A stretch of DNA of 20,495 nt from an uncultured Nitrosopumilaceae archaeon (GCA_937875805.1 CALFHG010000214.1:1-20495), one strand, 5' to 3'; shown: positions 8,830-16,744, counted from the stretch's first letter. The notes: generated by a model from the sequence alone, not told the origin. Translations and numbers: made by a program.

Positions 8830-10926
8830 TCAAAGTCCTATACGAACATCAAGGATACGACAACCTTTTCCTTTTTCCATTACAAGGACTGGATTCATAT
8901 CTAATTCTTTGATCTCTGTAAAGTCTGAAACTAGTTGTGACAATCTCTGAATACATTCAGAAAGTTTTGTAATATCTGATGGCTTTTCACCTCTAACTCC
9001 TTGTAATAGTTTTTGAGTCTTAATTGATGCAATCATGTCATCTGCTTCTAAATCAGTGACAGGTGCAAGTTTGAAGGTTACATCTTTGAGAACTTCCACA
9101 TAGATTCCACCCATTCCAAGCATGATGACAGGACCAAATCCAGGCTCTAGTTTTGAGCCAATGATTAATTCTTTGCCACCTTTTACCATCTCTACAATCA
9201 ATACACCTTTGATCTCAGCTTTACTGTTGTATTTTTTGGCATTTTTGATAATTATTTTGTATGCATCTTTAATTTCTGCATCATTTGTCAAATTTACTTT
9301 AACACCACCTGCGTCAGATTTATGAATAATTTGTGGAGATGCAATCTTCATTACAACAGGATAACCAATTTTCTTTGCAATTTTTATTGCTTCTGTTTCA
9401 TTTTTAGCAAGTGCACTTTGAGGTAAAGGTAAACCGTATGCTTTGAGAACTTCTTGTCCTTCTTCTTCTAAAAGATTTGGTCTCTTTTCTTTTTTTACCT
9501 TATCAAAGATTGCCTTTGCTTTTGCTTTGTTTACTTTGAATTTTGTAATTTTTCCTTCTTTGGTATTTACCCAAATTGCAAACTTTATCATTGCAGCTAA
9601 AGTTCTAATTGCTCCTTCAGCATAATTGTAATAAGGAACATTTCCCTTTGCTAAAATTTCTCTGTTTGTAATTCCCTCATCTAATCCCATTAGACTTGCA
9701 AGCATTGTCTTTTTGTATTTCTTTGACATTGCAACAATTACTTCTGCTAGCTTATCATAATCTAAAGTTCCTGATGGTGTACACATTGTAATAACAGATC
9801 CTACCTTTGGATGTTTGAGTACACGATCCAAAACATTATGGAATCTATTAAAATCAGCATCACCAACAATATCAACAGGATTTGCAGAGCTTCCCCAAGG
9901 AGGAATTACTTCATCGATCTTTGGACGAATACTATCAATTTTTGCCATCCTAATTTTTGATTTAGAACAGGCATCAGTGGAAATAATTGCAGGTCCACCT
10001 GCATTTGATACAATAACTAAACCGCCTGCTGTTGGAAGTGGTTGTTTAGAAAATGCAGTTGCATAATCAAAGAGTTCTTCCATTGTATCAACTCGAATTG
10101 CACCAGATTGTTTTAGTAAAGCATCATAGATTTCATCTGAGCCCATCAATGCTCCAGTGTGAGACATTGCAGCCTTTGCACCCTCAGGACTACGTCCAGA
10201 TTTGAGTACAAGAACTGGTTTTTTGAGTTTTTTAGTAATATTTTTACAAACTTTAAGGAATTCTTGACCATTACCCATGTCTTCAAGATACATCACAATA
10301 ACTTCTGTTTGTTTATGATTTGCAAGAATTTTTAAAATATCAACCTCGCTCATTACAGCTTTATTTCCAAGACTAACAACTGCTGAGAATCCAATTCCTT
10401 GAGCACTGGCATCTTCAACTAGAGCTGCACATATTGCACCACTTTGAGATACAAGTGCAATTTTTCCAGACTTTGGTGTAATTTTAAGAAATGTAGAATT
10501 CATCATTGTCTTTGGATCAAGATTCATGACACCAAGACAGTTAGGTCCAATAATTTGGATTTTGTATTTTTTAGCTATGTCTTTAATTTCTTGTTCGCGT
10601 TTAGCTCCTTCTTCATCAACTTCTTTAAAACCTGCTGTGATAATTATAACGCCTTTGACTTTTTTCTTTCCACATTCTTCTAACACTGGTGCAACCAATG
10701 TATTTTTGATTACAATAACTGCAAGATCAATAGATTTTGGAACATCTAAAACAGATTTGTATGCTTTTTTATAAAATACAGTTTCTCTAGATGGACTAAT
10801 TGGATAAACTATTCCTTTGAAACCATTCATAATATTTGATGTAATTGTTGCACCAACACTTCCTCTCTTATCAGATGCACCAATTACTGCAATAGATTTT
10901 GGTGATAAGATAACAGATTCTACCAT
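8830..10926 (-). CDS. 4-hydroxybutyrate-CoA ligase (ADP-forming)
   Basis: A 698-residue one-chain acyl-CoA synthetase of the ADP-forming (acetyl-CoA synthetase/succinyl-CoA ligase) superfamily. Domains in order: CoA-binding Rossmann fold (residues 5-125, IAVIGASDKRGSVG), ligase domain with IGPNCLGVMN and VSQSGA, the phosphohistidine loop SHTGALMGSDE (His256), and an ATP-grasp domain from about 480 (GYPVVMKIASPQIIHKSDAG). It makes 4-hydroxybutyryl-CoA for the dehydratase encoded next door. Forming ADP instead of AMP saves one high-energy phosphate, the known reason the thaumarchaeal cycle is energy-efficient. A paralogue using 3-hydroxypropionate exists in these archaea, so substrate assignment rests on the neighbouring dehydratase. 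Confidence 0.92.
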   Translation of the reverse strand: MVESVILSPKSIAVIGASDKRGSVGATITSNIMNGFKGIVYPISPSRETVFYKKAYKSVLDVPKSIDLAVIVIKNTLVAPVLEECGKKKVKGVIIITAGFKEVDEEGAKREQEIKDIAKKYKIQIIGPNCLGVMNLDPKTMMNSTFLKITPKSGKIALVSQSGAICAALVEDASAQGIGFSAVVSLGNKAVMSEVDILKILANHKQTEVIVMYLEDMGNGQEFLKVCKNITKKLKKPVLVLKSGRSPEGAKAAMSHTGALMGSDEIYDALLKQSGAIRVDTMEELFDYATAFSKQPLPTAGGLVIVSNAGGPAIISTDACSKSKIRMAKIDSIRPKIDEVIPPWGSSANPVDIVGDADFNRFHNVLDRVLKHPKVGSVITMCTPSGTLDYDKLAEVIVAMSKKYKKTMLASLMGLDEGITNREILAKGNVPYYNYAEGAIRTLAAMIKFAIWVNTKEGKITKFKVNKAKAKAIFDKVKKEKRPNLLEEEGQEVLKAYGLPLPQSALAKNETEAIKIAKKIGYPVVMKIASPQIIHKSDAGGVKVNLTNDAEIKDAYKIIIKNAKKYNSKAEIKGVLIVEMVKGGKELIIGSKLEPGFGPVIMLGMGGIYVEVLKDVTFKLAPVTDLEADDMIASIKTQKLLQGVRGEKPSDITKLSECIQRLSQLVSDFTEIKELDMNPVLVMEKGKGCRILDVRIGL

Positions 10927-10948
10927 GCTAAGTTGGATCTGAGATTTT

Positions 10949-10960
10949 GTATAATAAAGT
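10949..10960 (-). promoter_or_regulatory. TATA box of the ADP-forming CoA ligase gene
   Basis: Minus-strand CTTTATTATACA is centred about 29 nt before the ATG at 10926, giving a leaderless or nearly leaderless transcript. Confidence 0.55.
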
Positions 10961-10989
10961 TATTCTTGAAAATTTCTGATCTCTTGTTT

Positions 10990-11346
10990 TTAGCTTCCCA
11001 GCATTTTTCCTGCCAAATTCTCTTTTCTAGGAACCCAAACAATGGATAAACTTGAAAATTTCCCAATAATTTCCCATGCTTCTCGAGCCAGATTTCTTAA
11101 TTCTTCATTATTTATTGCAAATTCATGGTTTAGTTGGTTTACAGTATTCTTTGAATCACTGTAAATTGTAATTTCTTCATTAGAATCAACATACTTGTTT
11201 AATGCAGAAATTATTGCCCTATATTCAGCCTGATTGTTAGTAAGTTCAGGTTTTTTTTCATAAAATGATTCTCCAGTTTCTTTTACAAAATAGCCGAATC
11301 CACTATTAGTTCCACCAGAACCATCAACGTAAATATTAATTTCCAT
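10990..11346 (-). CDS. RNase HI-like protein
   Basis: A 118-residue RNase H fold protein. The three first acidic active-site positions are present: Asp8 in YVDGSGG, Glu41 in NNQAEYRAI and Asp64 in IYSDSK. RNase H cuts the RNA strand of RNA-DNA hybrids using two metal ions. The usual fourth carboxylate, in the C-terminal N-x3-D-x-L-A helix, is not seen: the sequence there is ENLAGKMLGS and the protein stops at once. Short archaeal RNase HI proteins can differ here, so activity is probable but not proven. Its ATG overlaps the end of the upstream membrane protein gene by 11 bp, implying translation from one mRNA. Confidence 0.85.
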   Translation of the reverse strand: MEINIYVDGSGGTNSGFGYFVKETGESFYEKKPELTNNQAEYRAIISALNKYVDSNEEITIYSDSKNTVNQLNHEFAINNEELRNLAREAWEIIGKFSSLSIVWVPRKENLAGKMLGS

Positions 11347-11779
11347 CTTTATACAACCGTGTTATCTTCACAGTAAGATTGAGTACTATCATGTAAATAA
11401 TTGTAGAGATTCCTTGAGATATAATTGATGCCAGATATGGGTCATAGTTTATTGATAGAAAATAATATTGCAATGCCCATCTAACTACAGTATAAACTAC
11501 TTCAGCAATTCCTAGTGATGTAATTAATTTTTTTAAATCATGTTTCAGTTTTGCTGTGTCAGTTCCACCAGATTCTAGACGATATTTTTTTCTATTACCT
11601 AGATAAAATAGACTACTAAAAACTGAAAAATAAATTACATAATCTGCAATTGTTGTATATGTGGTGTTTAGATAATCAGCTTGATCAGATAAAACTTGGG
11701 CAATTATAGCTGAAATTATTATTGACGCTGCAAATGCTATTAGAATATTTTTATTAAGTTTTAGATATTCTTGTAACAT
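11336..11779 (-). CDS. Four-helix membrane protein of unknown function
   Basis: A 147-residue protein with hydrophobic segments at about residues 11-28 and 43-60, a central charged stretch (NRKKYRLESGGTDTAKLKHD) and two further segments at about 84-105 and 117-137. No catalytic or metal motif is visible and I do not recognise the family. It overlaps the RNase H-like gene by 11 bp and so is co-transcribed with it; the functional link is unclear. The next upstream gene on the strand starts 36 nt away, so this may be the second part of a longer unit beginning with the regulator at 12426. Confidence 0.75.
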   Translation of the reverse strand: MLQEYLKLNKNILIAFAASIIISAIIAQVLSDQADYLNTTYTTIADYVIYFSVFSSLFYLGNRKKYRLESGGTDTAKLKHDLKKLITSLGIAEVVYTVVRWALQYYFLSINYDPYLASIISQGISTIIYMIVLNLTVKITRLYKDGN

Positions 11780-11814
11780 ATTTTAGAATATTTTTTGTTA
11801 CAATTAAACTAAGA

Positions 11815-12099
11815 CTAGTCCAAAGTAATTTTTAGAAATATAATTAATCCTGCAAGTTCAGCAATTCCCACCCCTAACATATATGGAAATATTTCATTTG
11901 AGAAAATCATTTCCATCGAGAAATAAGCCCATGCGCCAATCACGTTGTGTAAGAATAACATCCCTGCAACAACTATCATGCCTAATGGAATCTGGGCTCT
12001 AGTCTTTCCATACATTTTTCCAAATATACAGATTAGAATTCCAAGTATACCCATATTTGCAATTGAAACAATAGATAGCACTAGAGAAGTGGATTCCAT
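11815..12099 (-). CDS. Small three-helix membrane protein paired with a regulator
   Basis: A 94-residue, almost wholly hydrophobic protein with three predicted membrane helices (about 6-27, 37-60, 68-91) and short polar loops. No family is recognised. It starts 24 nt downstream of the winged-helix regulator on the same strand and is most likely in the same transcript. Small membrane proteins beside one-domain winged-helix regulators are a recurring arrangement in archaea, which suggests that the membrane protein either is the regulator's target or passes a membrane signal to it. That role is inference from position. Confidence 0.72.
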   Translation of the reverse strand: MESTSLVLSIVSIANMGILGILICIFGKMYGKTRAQIPLGMIVVAGMLFLHNVIGAWAYFSMEMIFSNEIFPYMLGVGIAELAGLIIFLKITLD

Positions 12100-12123
12100 T
12101 AGTGTAAAACACCTCTGGAGCTT

Positions 12124-12426
12124 TTATTTACTTTTGTCCAATTTTCCTTCAATTTCTTCAAATATTCCCATATTGACTTCAAGAAAAGTTGAGATAAAAT
12201 AATTCACATTATATTTTTCTCCAATTTTACTGATCATGTTATTTTTTTCTAATACTCTGATATGATGCTGAATAGCCTTGTAATCAAGATTCAATTCCTT
12301 TGCCAACTGATTGATGTTAAATGGATTTTCCTTTAATTTTGAAATTATTTTTAAACGATTCAATCCTCCTCGCGAACCTGTAAATACAAACCACAATAGT
12401 CGTTTTGCATCAGGATCATTGGCCAT
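12124..12426 (-). CDS. ArsR-like winged-helix transcriptional regulator
   Basis: A 100-residue single-domain DNA-binding protein. After a short N-terminal helix (DPDAKRLLWFVFTG) comes a winged helix: RLKIISKLKENPFNINQLAKE then the recognition helix LDYKAIQHHIRVLEKNNMI and a wing around ISKIGEKYNVNYFIS. A C-terminal helix (EVNMGIFEEIEGKLD) probably dimerises. No cysteine or other sensing residue set is seen, so metal sensing of the classical ArsR kind is unlikely. It is divergent from the radical SAM gene at 12530 with about 100 bp between, so it may control itself, the membrane gene downstream, or the divergent gene. Confidence 0.85.
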   Translation of the reverse strand: MANDPDAKRLLWFVFTGSRGGLNRLKIISKLKENPFNINQLAKELNLDYKAIQHHIRVLEKNNMISKIGEKYNVNYFISTFLEVNMGIFEEIEGKLDKSK

Positions 12427-12488
12427 AAGTTATGAAATTTCTTCTCATTTACTACTAAAATGTATTCTATGATAAACAATAGTAGAAA

Positions 12489-12498
12489 GTATAAAAAA
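12489..12498 (+). promoter_or_regulatory. TATA box of the radical SAM gene
   Basis: GTATAAAAAA on the plus strand, centred about 37 nt before the ATG at 12530, predicts a leader of roughly 10 nt. It lies in the divergent control region shared with the winged-helix regulator gene. Confidence 0.5.
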
Positions 12499-12529
12499 CA
12501 TAATCAATCAAATTTGATTGAACTAGAAA

Positions 12530-13411
12530 ATGATGTTAAACTATGATGCACCTTTGTATAGACCACCTTCAGAAGCTAAATCATTAATTTTCCAAGTAAC
12601 ATTAGGTTGTTCATTTAACGAATGTTCATTTTGTGATATGTATAGATCAAAAGAATATTCTGAAAGATCATGGAAAGATGTGAAGGCAGAAATTGACATG
12701 ATGGCAGGTTATCTTCCTGAAACTAGACGAGTATTTCTTGCAGATGGCGATGCATTAAATCTTGATTCAGAATATATCATTAAAATTATAAAATACATTA
12801 GAGAAAAATTCCAAAACATTGAAAGAATTTCTTGTTATGCAATGCCTATGAATATCCTAAAGAAAACATCTGAAGAACTAAAGAAAATGAATGAAGCAGG
12901 ACTAGATATGTTTTATCTAGGAATTGAAAGTGGTTCAGATATTGTTCTAAAAAAAGTAACAAAGGGGGCAATTGCAAAAACAATCATCAAATCAGTAAAC
13001 AAGGCAAAAGATGCAGGGTATGTAATGTCATGTATGGTAATTTTAGGACTGGGAGGGAAAAAATATTCAAAAGAACACATCAAAGGAACTGCAGAAGTAA
13101 TTAGTGCATGTTCTCCTCATTATGTTGGTGCATTAACACTCTATCTAGAAAATGGAATTAAACAAGAATTCATTGACAAGTATGAAGGTGAATTTGTTAA
13201 AATTAGTGATGATGAATCATTAGAAGAACTCTATGATTTAGTTAATCAAATTGAAACAAAAGAAGAAATTGTGTTTAGAGTAAATCATGGTTCTAATGCA
13301 TATACTGTAAAGGGTACTTTCCCTCAAAACAAACAAGAAATGCTAGAGAAAGTTGAATGGATGAAACAACATCCAGAGATAGTACGTCCAGAAGGACTGC
13401 GTGGATTCTAA
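12530..13411 (+). CDS. Radical SAM protein (CX4CX2C type)
   Basis: A 293-residue radical SAM enzyme. The iron-sulfur motif is at Cys27, Cys32 and Cys35 (GCSFNECSFC), spacing CX4CX2C instead of the commoner CX3CX2C; the same spacing is seen in a known subgroup of radical SAM proteins with GCxxNxCxFC. Downstream blocks fit the partial TIM barrel: VFLADGDALNLDSEYI, then ISCYAMPMNIL, then the MFYLGIESGSD motif, and MSCMVILGLGG. There is no extra cluster domain or B12 domain. The reaction is unknown. The gene has its own promoter and its stop codon overlaps that of the next, convergent gene. Confidence 0.9.
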   Translation: MMLNYDAPLYRPPSEAKSLIFQVTLGCSFNECSFCDMYRSKEYSERSWKDVKAEIDMMAGYLPETRRVFLADGDALNLDSEYIIKIIKYIREKFQNIERISCYAMPMNILKKTSEELKKMNEAGLDMFYLGIESGSDIVLKKVTKGAIAKTIIKSVNKAKDAGYVMSCMVILGLGGKKYSKEHIKGTAEVISACSPHYVGALTLYLENGIKQEFIDKYEGEFVKISDDESLEELYDLVNQIETKEEIVFRVNHGSNAYTVKGTFPQNKQEMLEKVEWMKQHPEIVRPEGLRGF

Positions 13412-13860
13412 ATTATACTTTCTTGATTCAGATATACAACTTTGAAGATTTTTATCAAATAATCCCCATCAAAGATTTTAGTGGTATTATTACCATCAGA
13501 ATTTAAAACTCTAAACTTGTACTCATAGTCACCATCTTCTTCTACATTTGTCTGAGCAAAATGTACTGCATCATTATTTTTAAAAATTTGAATTATTACG
13601 GGATAGCCCTCAACATGATTTGCAATATTTCCTTCAACAAATGCCCATGGTAGGGAGTTTTCTTCAGGAGAATGGAAAAATATAGTTGATTTTTCAAGTG
13701 CTATCATTCCAGTTAATGGAGTAATTTCAGTTTGAGACTCATGTGTATGATTATTAATTAATACTTGACCAGAATGAGGATGTGCAAATGCAGAATCTAT
13801 TGAAAATGTCAAAAGAAAAGTCAAAATTAAAAGACTTGAAAATAAAACAAGCTTGTTCAT
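13408..13860 (-). CDS. Secreted His-rich beta-sandwich protein of unknown function
   Basis: A 150-residue exported protein with a clear signal peptide (residues 1-26, cleavage after SAFA). Mature sequence begins HPHSGQVLINNHTHESQ, with four histidines in 14 residues, a possible metal-binding arm. The rest is a beta-rich domain: FVEGNIANHVEGYPVIIQIF, AVHFAQTNVEEDGDYEYKF, GDYLIKIF. This pattern recurs, as I recall, in many surface proteins of ammonia-oxidising archaea and resembles Ig-like or carboxypeptidase-regulatory sandwiches. No enzymatic motif or C-terminal anchor is visible. Its stop codon overlaps that of the radical SAM gene on the other strand by a few bases. Confidence 0.82.
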   Translation of the reverse strand: MNKLVLFSSLLILTFLLTFSIDSAFAHPHSGQVLINNHTHESQTEITPLTGMIALEKSTIFFHSPEENSLPWAFVEGNIANHVEGYPVIIQIFKNNDAVHFAQTNVEEDGDYEYKFRVLNSDGNNTTKIFDGDYLIKIFKVVYLNQESII

Positions 13861-13900
13861 ATCTGAATCAGGAAATAGCAGTAATTTAAGAATTATTCAT

Positions 13901-14152
13901 CTAAAGTGTATCAATAATAGATTTTAGATTTTCTGGAAGATCGGGTAATTCAGTGTGGCTTTCATTATTTTGAAGAATTTCAGGTCCAATACGTCTAACG
14001 CGTTGAGTTCCAATCAGAGTATCGATATTTCTTTGAATGTCTTTTTCAGATAGAATAGTCTTTAGTTTTTCATTCACAATTGATTCATTTTCATATTTTT
14101 TTATCCCATATTGAACAAGAATGGTTTTTTCTTCAGATGAAAACTCAGTCAT
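13901..14152 (-). CDS. Small charged helical protein of unknown function
   Basis: An 83-residue soluble protein, predicted mostly helical, beginning TEFSSEEKTILVQYGIKKYE and containing LKTILSEKDIQRNIDTLIGT and an Arg-rich turn RVRRIGPEIL. The N-terminal part (SSEEKTILVQYGIKKY) could be a truncated helix-turn-helix-like unit, but I cannot assign a family. No cysteine pairs, signal peptide or membrane helix. It begins 57 nt from the divergent membrane protein gene at 14210 and shares a control region with it. It ends 40 nt upstream of the secreted protein gene start, on the same strand. Confidence 0.65.
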   Translation of the reverse strand: MTEFSSEEKTILVQYGIKKYENESIVNEKLKTILSEKDIQRNIDTLIGTQRVRRIGPEILQNNESHTELPDLPENLKSIIDTL

Positions 14153-14209
14153 GTTTTTGAAGAGTCATTTATGGCTAATAGTCTTTGGTTAATCAAATAT
14201 AGTTAAAAT

Positions 14210-14725
14210 ATGATGAATTGTAAACGAATCCACTTGGAAAGTAAATTGCAATTAATTTCAAATGTGTTAACAACAAAAAGATATGCCACCATTGCCATAA
14301 TTAGCGGTACGGGTTTAGGAATAATTTATTACTTTTTGACAATGTCAATGATGGCTTCACATTTGAGTACTACAATGGAGATAATGCCTTATTACATTAT
14401 AGCATCAGTTGGATTAACAATAGGGATTTCCGCACTAGCTGGAATCAATTTTGCAATGATGGCATTTAAGATAAAGAGAATGAAGATGATGAATTCTGTA
14501 AAAACAAATTCATCAGCCATATTAGGTGGAGCATTTGCAGCATTCACTCCTGGTTGTCCAGCATGTACTGCACCTCTAGCAGTAATTTTAGGTGCAGTTG
14601 GTGGATTGTCATTGTTTCCAATGCAGGGATTGGAATTAAAATTCATTTCAGTAGGAGTTTTAATTTTCTCAATTTGGTGGATTACAAGAGGGCTACAAAG
14701 TAAAAGTTGCTGTAAAATAGGATAA
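14210..14725 (+). CDS. Four-helix membrane protein with a CPxC motif
   Basis: A 171-residue membrane protein. Predicted helices are at about 26-45, 60-86, 104-133 and 142-160. Helix three begins with FTPGCPACTAPL, placing Cys116 and Cys119 in a CPxC arrangement just at the membrane face; two more cysteines (167, 168) lie near the C-terminus. Such a motif can serve thiol redox exchange or metal transfer, but I recognise no named family. The start is uncertain: the TTG at 14234 (residue 9) lies about 27-30 nt from a TATA-like ATATAGTTAAAATA and would give a leaderless mRNA, whereas the ATG at 14210 lies inside or next to that box. The next gene follows on the same strand after 86 nt. Confidence 0.75.
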   Translation: MMNCKRIHLESKLQLISNVLTTKRYATIAIISGTGLGIIYYFLTMSMMASHLSTTMEIMPYYIIASVGLTIGISALAGINFAMMAFKIKRMKMMNSVKTNSSAILGGAFAAFTPGCPACTAPLAVILGAVGGLSLFPMQGLELKFISVGVLIFSIWWITRGLQSKSCCKIG

Positions 14726-14811
14726 AAATAGACCCACTGGGATTCACCCTGAACCTTTCTTAGAGGATAAAGTAAACTCTTAATTGATGAACATAAGAAA
14801 TCAGAAGTAAA

Positions 14812-15444
14812 ATGTTCACAGAAATAATGATGATTGGTGGGCTATTTTGGTCTGCAACATACATCCTAATTATCAGACGAGGATTCAAAGACAAAACCTT
14901 TGGAATGCCCATGGCTGCACTTTGTGCCAATATTTCATGGGAAATAATATTTGCATTTCTTCTCCCACATGATGCTCCACAACTTTATGTAAATTACATT
15001 TGGTTTTCTCTAGATGTAGTAATTGTAATACAATTTCTAAAGTATGGTAAAAAGGAATTTCCAAATATTCCCAAATGGCAGATTTTTGCAATATTTGCAT
15101 TAGGAATATCTATTGCTGCCCCAATGATTATAGGAATTAGTAATGAATTGAATGACAGTGTTGGAGCATATGCAGCATTTGGACAAAACCTCATGATGTC
15201 TATTCTATTTGTTACAATGTTGATTAATAGACAAGGAATTGGCGGTCAATCATTTTACATTGCATTATTCAAGATGGTTGGAACTGGATTAAGCAGTTTA
15301 GCATTTTATCTATACAGACCTATTGCTCAAGATTCAATTTTATTACAATTTATTTTCGTGATGATATTTGTTTTTGATTTAATCTACACAGTTGGAATTT
15401 ATCGCAAGTATAAACAAAGTGAGAACCCCTTAAAGAGATTCTAA
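14812..15444 (+). CDS. Seven-helix membrane protein resembling PaxB/Pyr4-type terpene cyclases
   Basis: A 210-residue protein with about seven membrane helices and little soluble sequence. Its size and layout match the transmembrane terpene cyclase family known from fungal meroterpenoid and indole-diterpene pathways, and found in some bacteria. Two acidic residues needed for cyclisation in that family have candidates here: Glu44 in NISWEIIFAF (helix 2) and Asp189 in FDLIYTVGIY (helix 7), spaced 145 residues apart, against 155 in Pyr4. Conserved-looking blocks NISWE, YIWFSLDVVIVIQFLKYG and FDLIYTVG support the assignment. The substrate would be an isoprenoid chain or epoxide, but none is known. 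It follows the CPxC membrane gene and ends before a terminator-like hairpin. Confidence 0.62.
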   Translation: MFTEIMMIGGLFWSATYILIIRRGFKDKTFGMPMAALCANISWEIIFAFLLPHDAPQLYVNYIWFSLDVVIVIQFLKYGKKEFPNIPKWQIFAIFALGISIAAPMIIGISNELNDSVGAYAAFGQNLMMSILFVTMLINRQGIGGQSFYIALFKMVGTGLSSLAFYLYRPIAQDSILLQFIFVMIFVFDLIYTVGIYRKYKQSENPLKRF

Positions 15445-15465
15445 AAACTAATTTTAATTCCTCAA

Positions 15466-15497
15466 GATTCAATTCTGTAGAGGCTTGAATCATTTTT
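15466..15497 (+). terminator. Terminator-like hairpin after the seven-helix membrane gene
   Basis: GATTCAA (15466-15472) pairs with TTGAATC (15485-15491) around a 12-nt loop, followed by ATTTTT. It sits 21 nt after the stop codon. Archaea often stop at T-runs alone, so the stem may help or be incidental. Confidence 0.4.
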
Positions 15498-15528
15498 GTG
15501 GATAATTTTAATTGCAAGAAAGGGTAAA

Positions 15529-15603
15529 TGGGCCCACGGGGATTTGAACCCCGGATTTTCGCCGTGTAAGGGCGACGTCATAACCGACCTGGACCATGAG
15601 CCC
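15529..15603 (-). tRNA. tRNA-Val (anticodon TAC)
   Basis: A full 75-nt cloverleaf on the minus strand. The acceptor stem GGGCTCA (15603-15597) pairs with TGGGCCC (15536-15530), with one G-U pair, and the discriminator is A (complement of 15529). The anticodon stem TCGCC/GGCGA closes the loop CTTACAC, anticodon TAC at 15568-15566. The T arm is CGGGG-TTCAAAT-CCCCG. CCA is not encoded and no intron is present. The gene lies between convergent and divergent protein genes. Confidence 0.95.
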
Positions 15604-15682
15604 AGAGACTTCCCTTGCTAAAATCCATTTAAACTTTGAGACAAGAGAAAATCTAGAAATTTGGTAGAAAATCAAGAAGATC

Positions 15683-16699
15683 ATGAATGTTTGCAGTTTT
15701 TTTTCCAGCCCAATAGGATTGGGTCATGTAACTCGAGATATTGCAATTGTAAATAATTTTGAAAATATCTCAACAAATTTTATCACAGGAAGTAGTGCTA
15801 CAAAAATTCTAAAAAAATTAAACTATAATGTACAAGACGTATACGATCCACCTACATTCATTATTGAAAATGGAACATTAAAGAATCCAGCAAAGTGGTT
15901 ATGGAATTACTATCAATATTATAGAGATTGTAAAAATATTTCACAAGAGATTCTTCAAAAAGACAAACCAAATTTAGTAATTAGTGATGAGGATTTTGCA
16001 TCACTAACTATTGCACAAGAGATGAAAATTCCAACAATTCTAATTACTGATGTGTTAGAAACCCATTTCACTAAAGGAATAGCATCTTTTATTGAAAAAA
16101 AGATGAACAAATCAATGCAAGAAATTATCAAAAAATGTGAGATTGTAATTATTCCTGAAAATGGAGAGGAACAAGACAATATCAAAAGAGTTGGCCCCAT
16201 AGTAAGACAAACAGATCTTACAAGAGATGAATTGAGGAAAAAATTTTCTTTTGAAAAAAATACCATAGTCATATCTATTGGAGGTACTAATGCAGGATTA
16301 TTTCTAATTGAGAAAGCATTGGAAGTTATTTCAAAAATTAATCAAGATCTTGAAGTTGTTGTAGTGTCAGGTCCAGCAGTAAATAAAAAATTTGAAAATA
16401 TAAAAAATTTGGGATTTGTAGATAATTTACATGAATTAATTTTTGCAGCAGATTTGATTATTTCATTGGCTGGAAAATCAACTATAGATGAGGCTAACGC
16501 TTACGGAACACCAGCAATTTTCATACCTATCAAAGGACATTTTGAACAAGAAGATAATGCAAAAAGACAAGGGTTTGTCTTTGATGACATCAACAGATTG
16601 GAAAAATTAATTTTAGAAAAACTTGAAGCAAAAAGAAATCCAATTAATACAGATGGTGCCAAAGTAGCATCAAAGATTATTCAAAAATTGATGAATTAG
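15683..16699 (+). CDS. GT-B fold glycosyltransferase (family 28-like)
   Basis: A 338-residue protein with two Rossmann-like halves. The N-terminal half opens with SPIGLGHVTRDIAIV, the acceptor-side glycine-rich loop seen in MurG-like and related enzymes, and has PNLVISDEDFASLTIAQEM. The C-terminal half carries VISIGGTNAG, GFVDNLHELIFAADLIIS and AGKSTIDEANAYGTPAIFIP followed by GHFEQEDNAK, the nucleotide-sugar binding block of family 28 enzymes. No membrane helix is present; it would act at the cytoplasmic face on a sugar nucleotide. Donor and acceptor are unknown; lipid, S-layer protein or polysaccharide glycosylation are all possible. Aspartate kinase follows after 45 nt on the same strand without an obvious functional link. 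Confidence 0.87.
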   Translation: MNVCSFFSSPIGLGHVTRDIAIVNNFENISTNFITGSSATKILKKLNYNVQDVYDPPTFIIENGTLKNPAKWLWNYYQYYRDCKNISQEILQKDKPNLVISDEDFASLTIAQEMKIPTILITDVLETHFTKGIASFIEKKMNKSMQEIIKKCEIVIIPENGEEQDNIKRVGPIVRQTDLTRDELRKKFSFEKNTIVISIGGTNAGLFLIEKALEVISKINQDLEVVVVSGPAVNKKFENIKNLGFVDNLHELIFAADLIISLAGKSTIDEANAYGTPAIFIPIKGHFEQEDNAKRQGFVFDDINRLEKLILEKLEAKRNPINTDGAKVASKIIQKLMN

Positions 16700-16744
16700 C
16701 AATCAAATGCTTAATAGAAGGTAAATTGAATTTGATAAAATACT

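Noticed and set aside
10444..10774. Overlapping plus-strand frames opposite the CoA ligase
   Set aside because: They lie wholly inside a clearly conserved CoA-binding domain on the other strand and have low-complexity composition.
14731..14755. On the minus strand, GAATCCCAGTGGGTC looks like the T-arm/acceptor 3' end of a tRNA
   Set aside because: The matching T-stem 5' strand, anticodon arm and acceptor 5' strand are absent, and no integrase or repeat is nearby, so neither a tRNA gene nor an attachment site can be supported.
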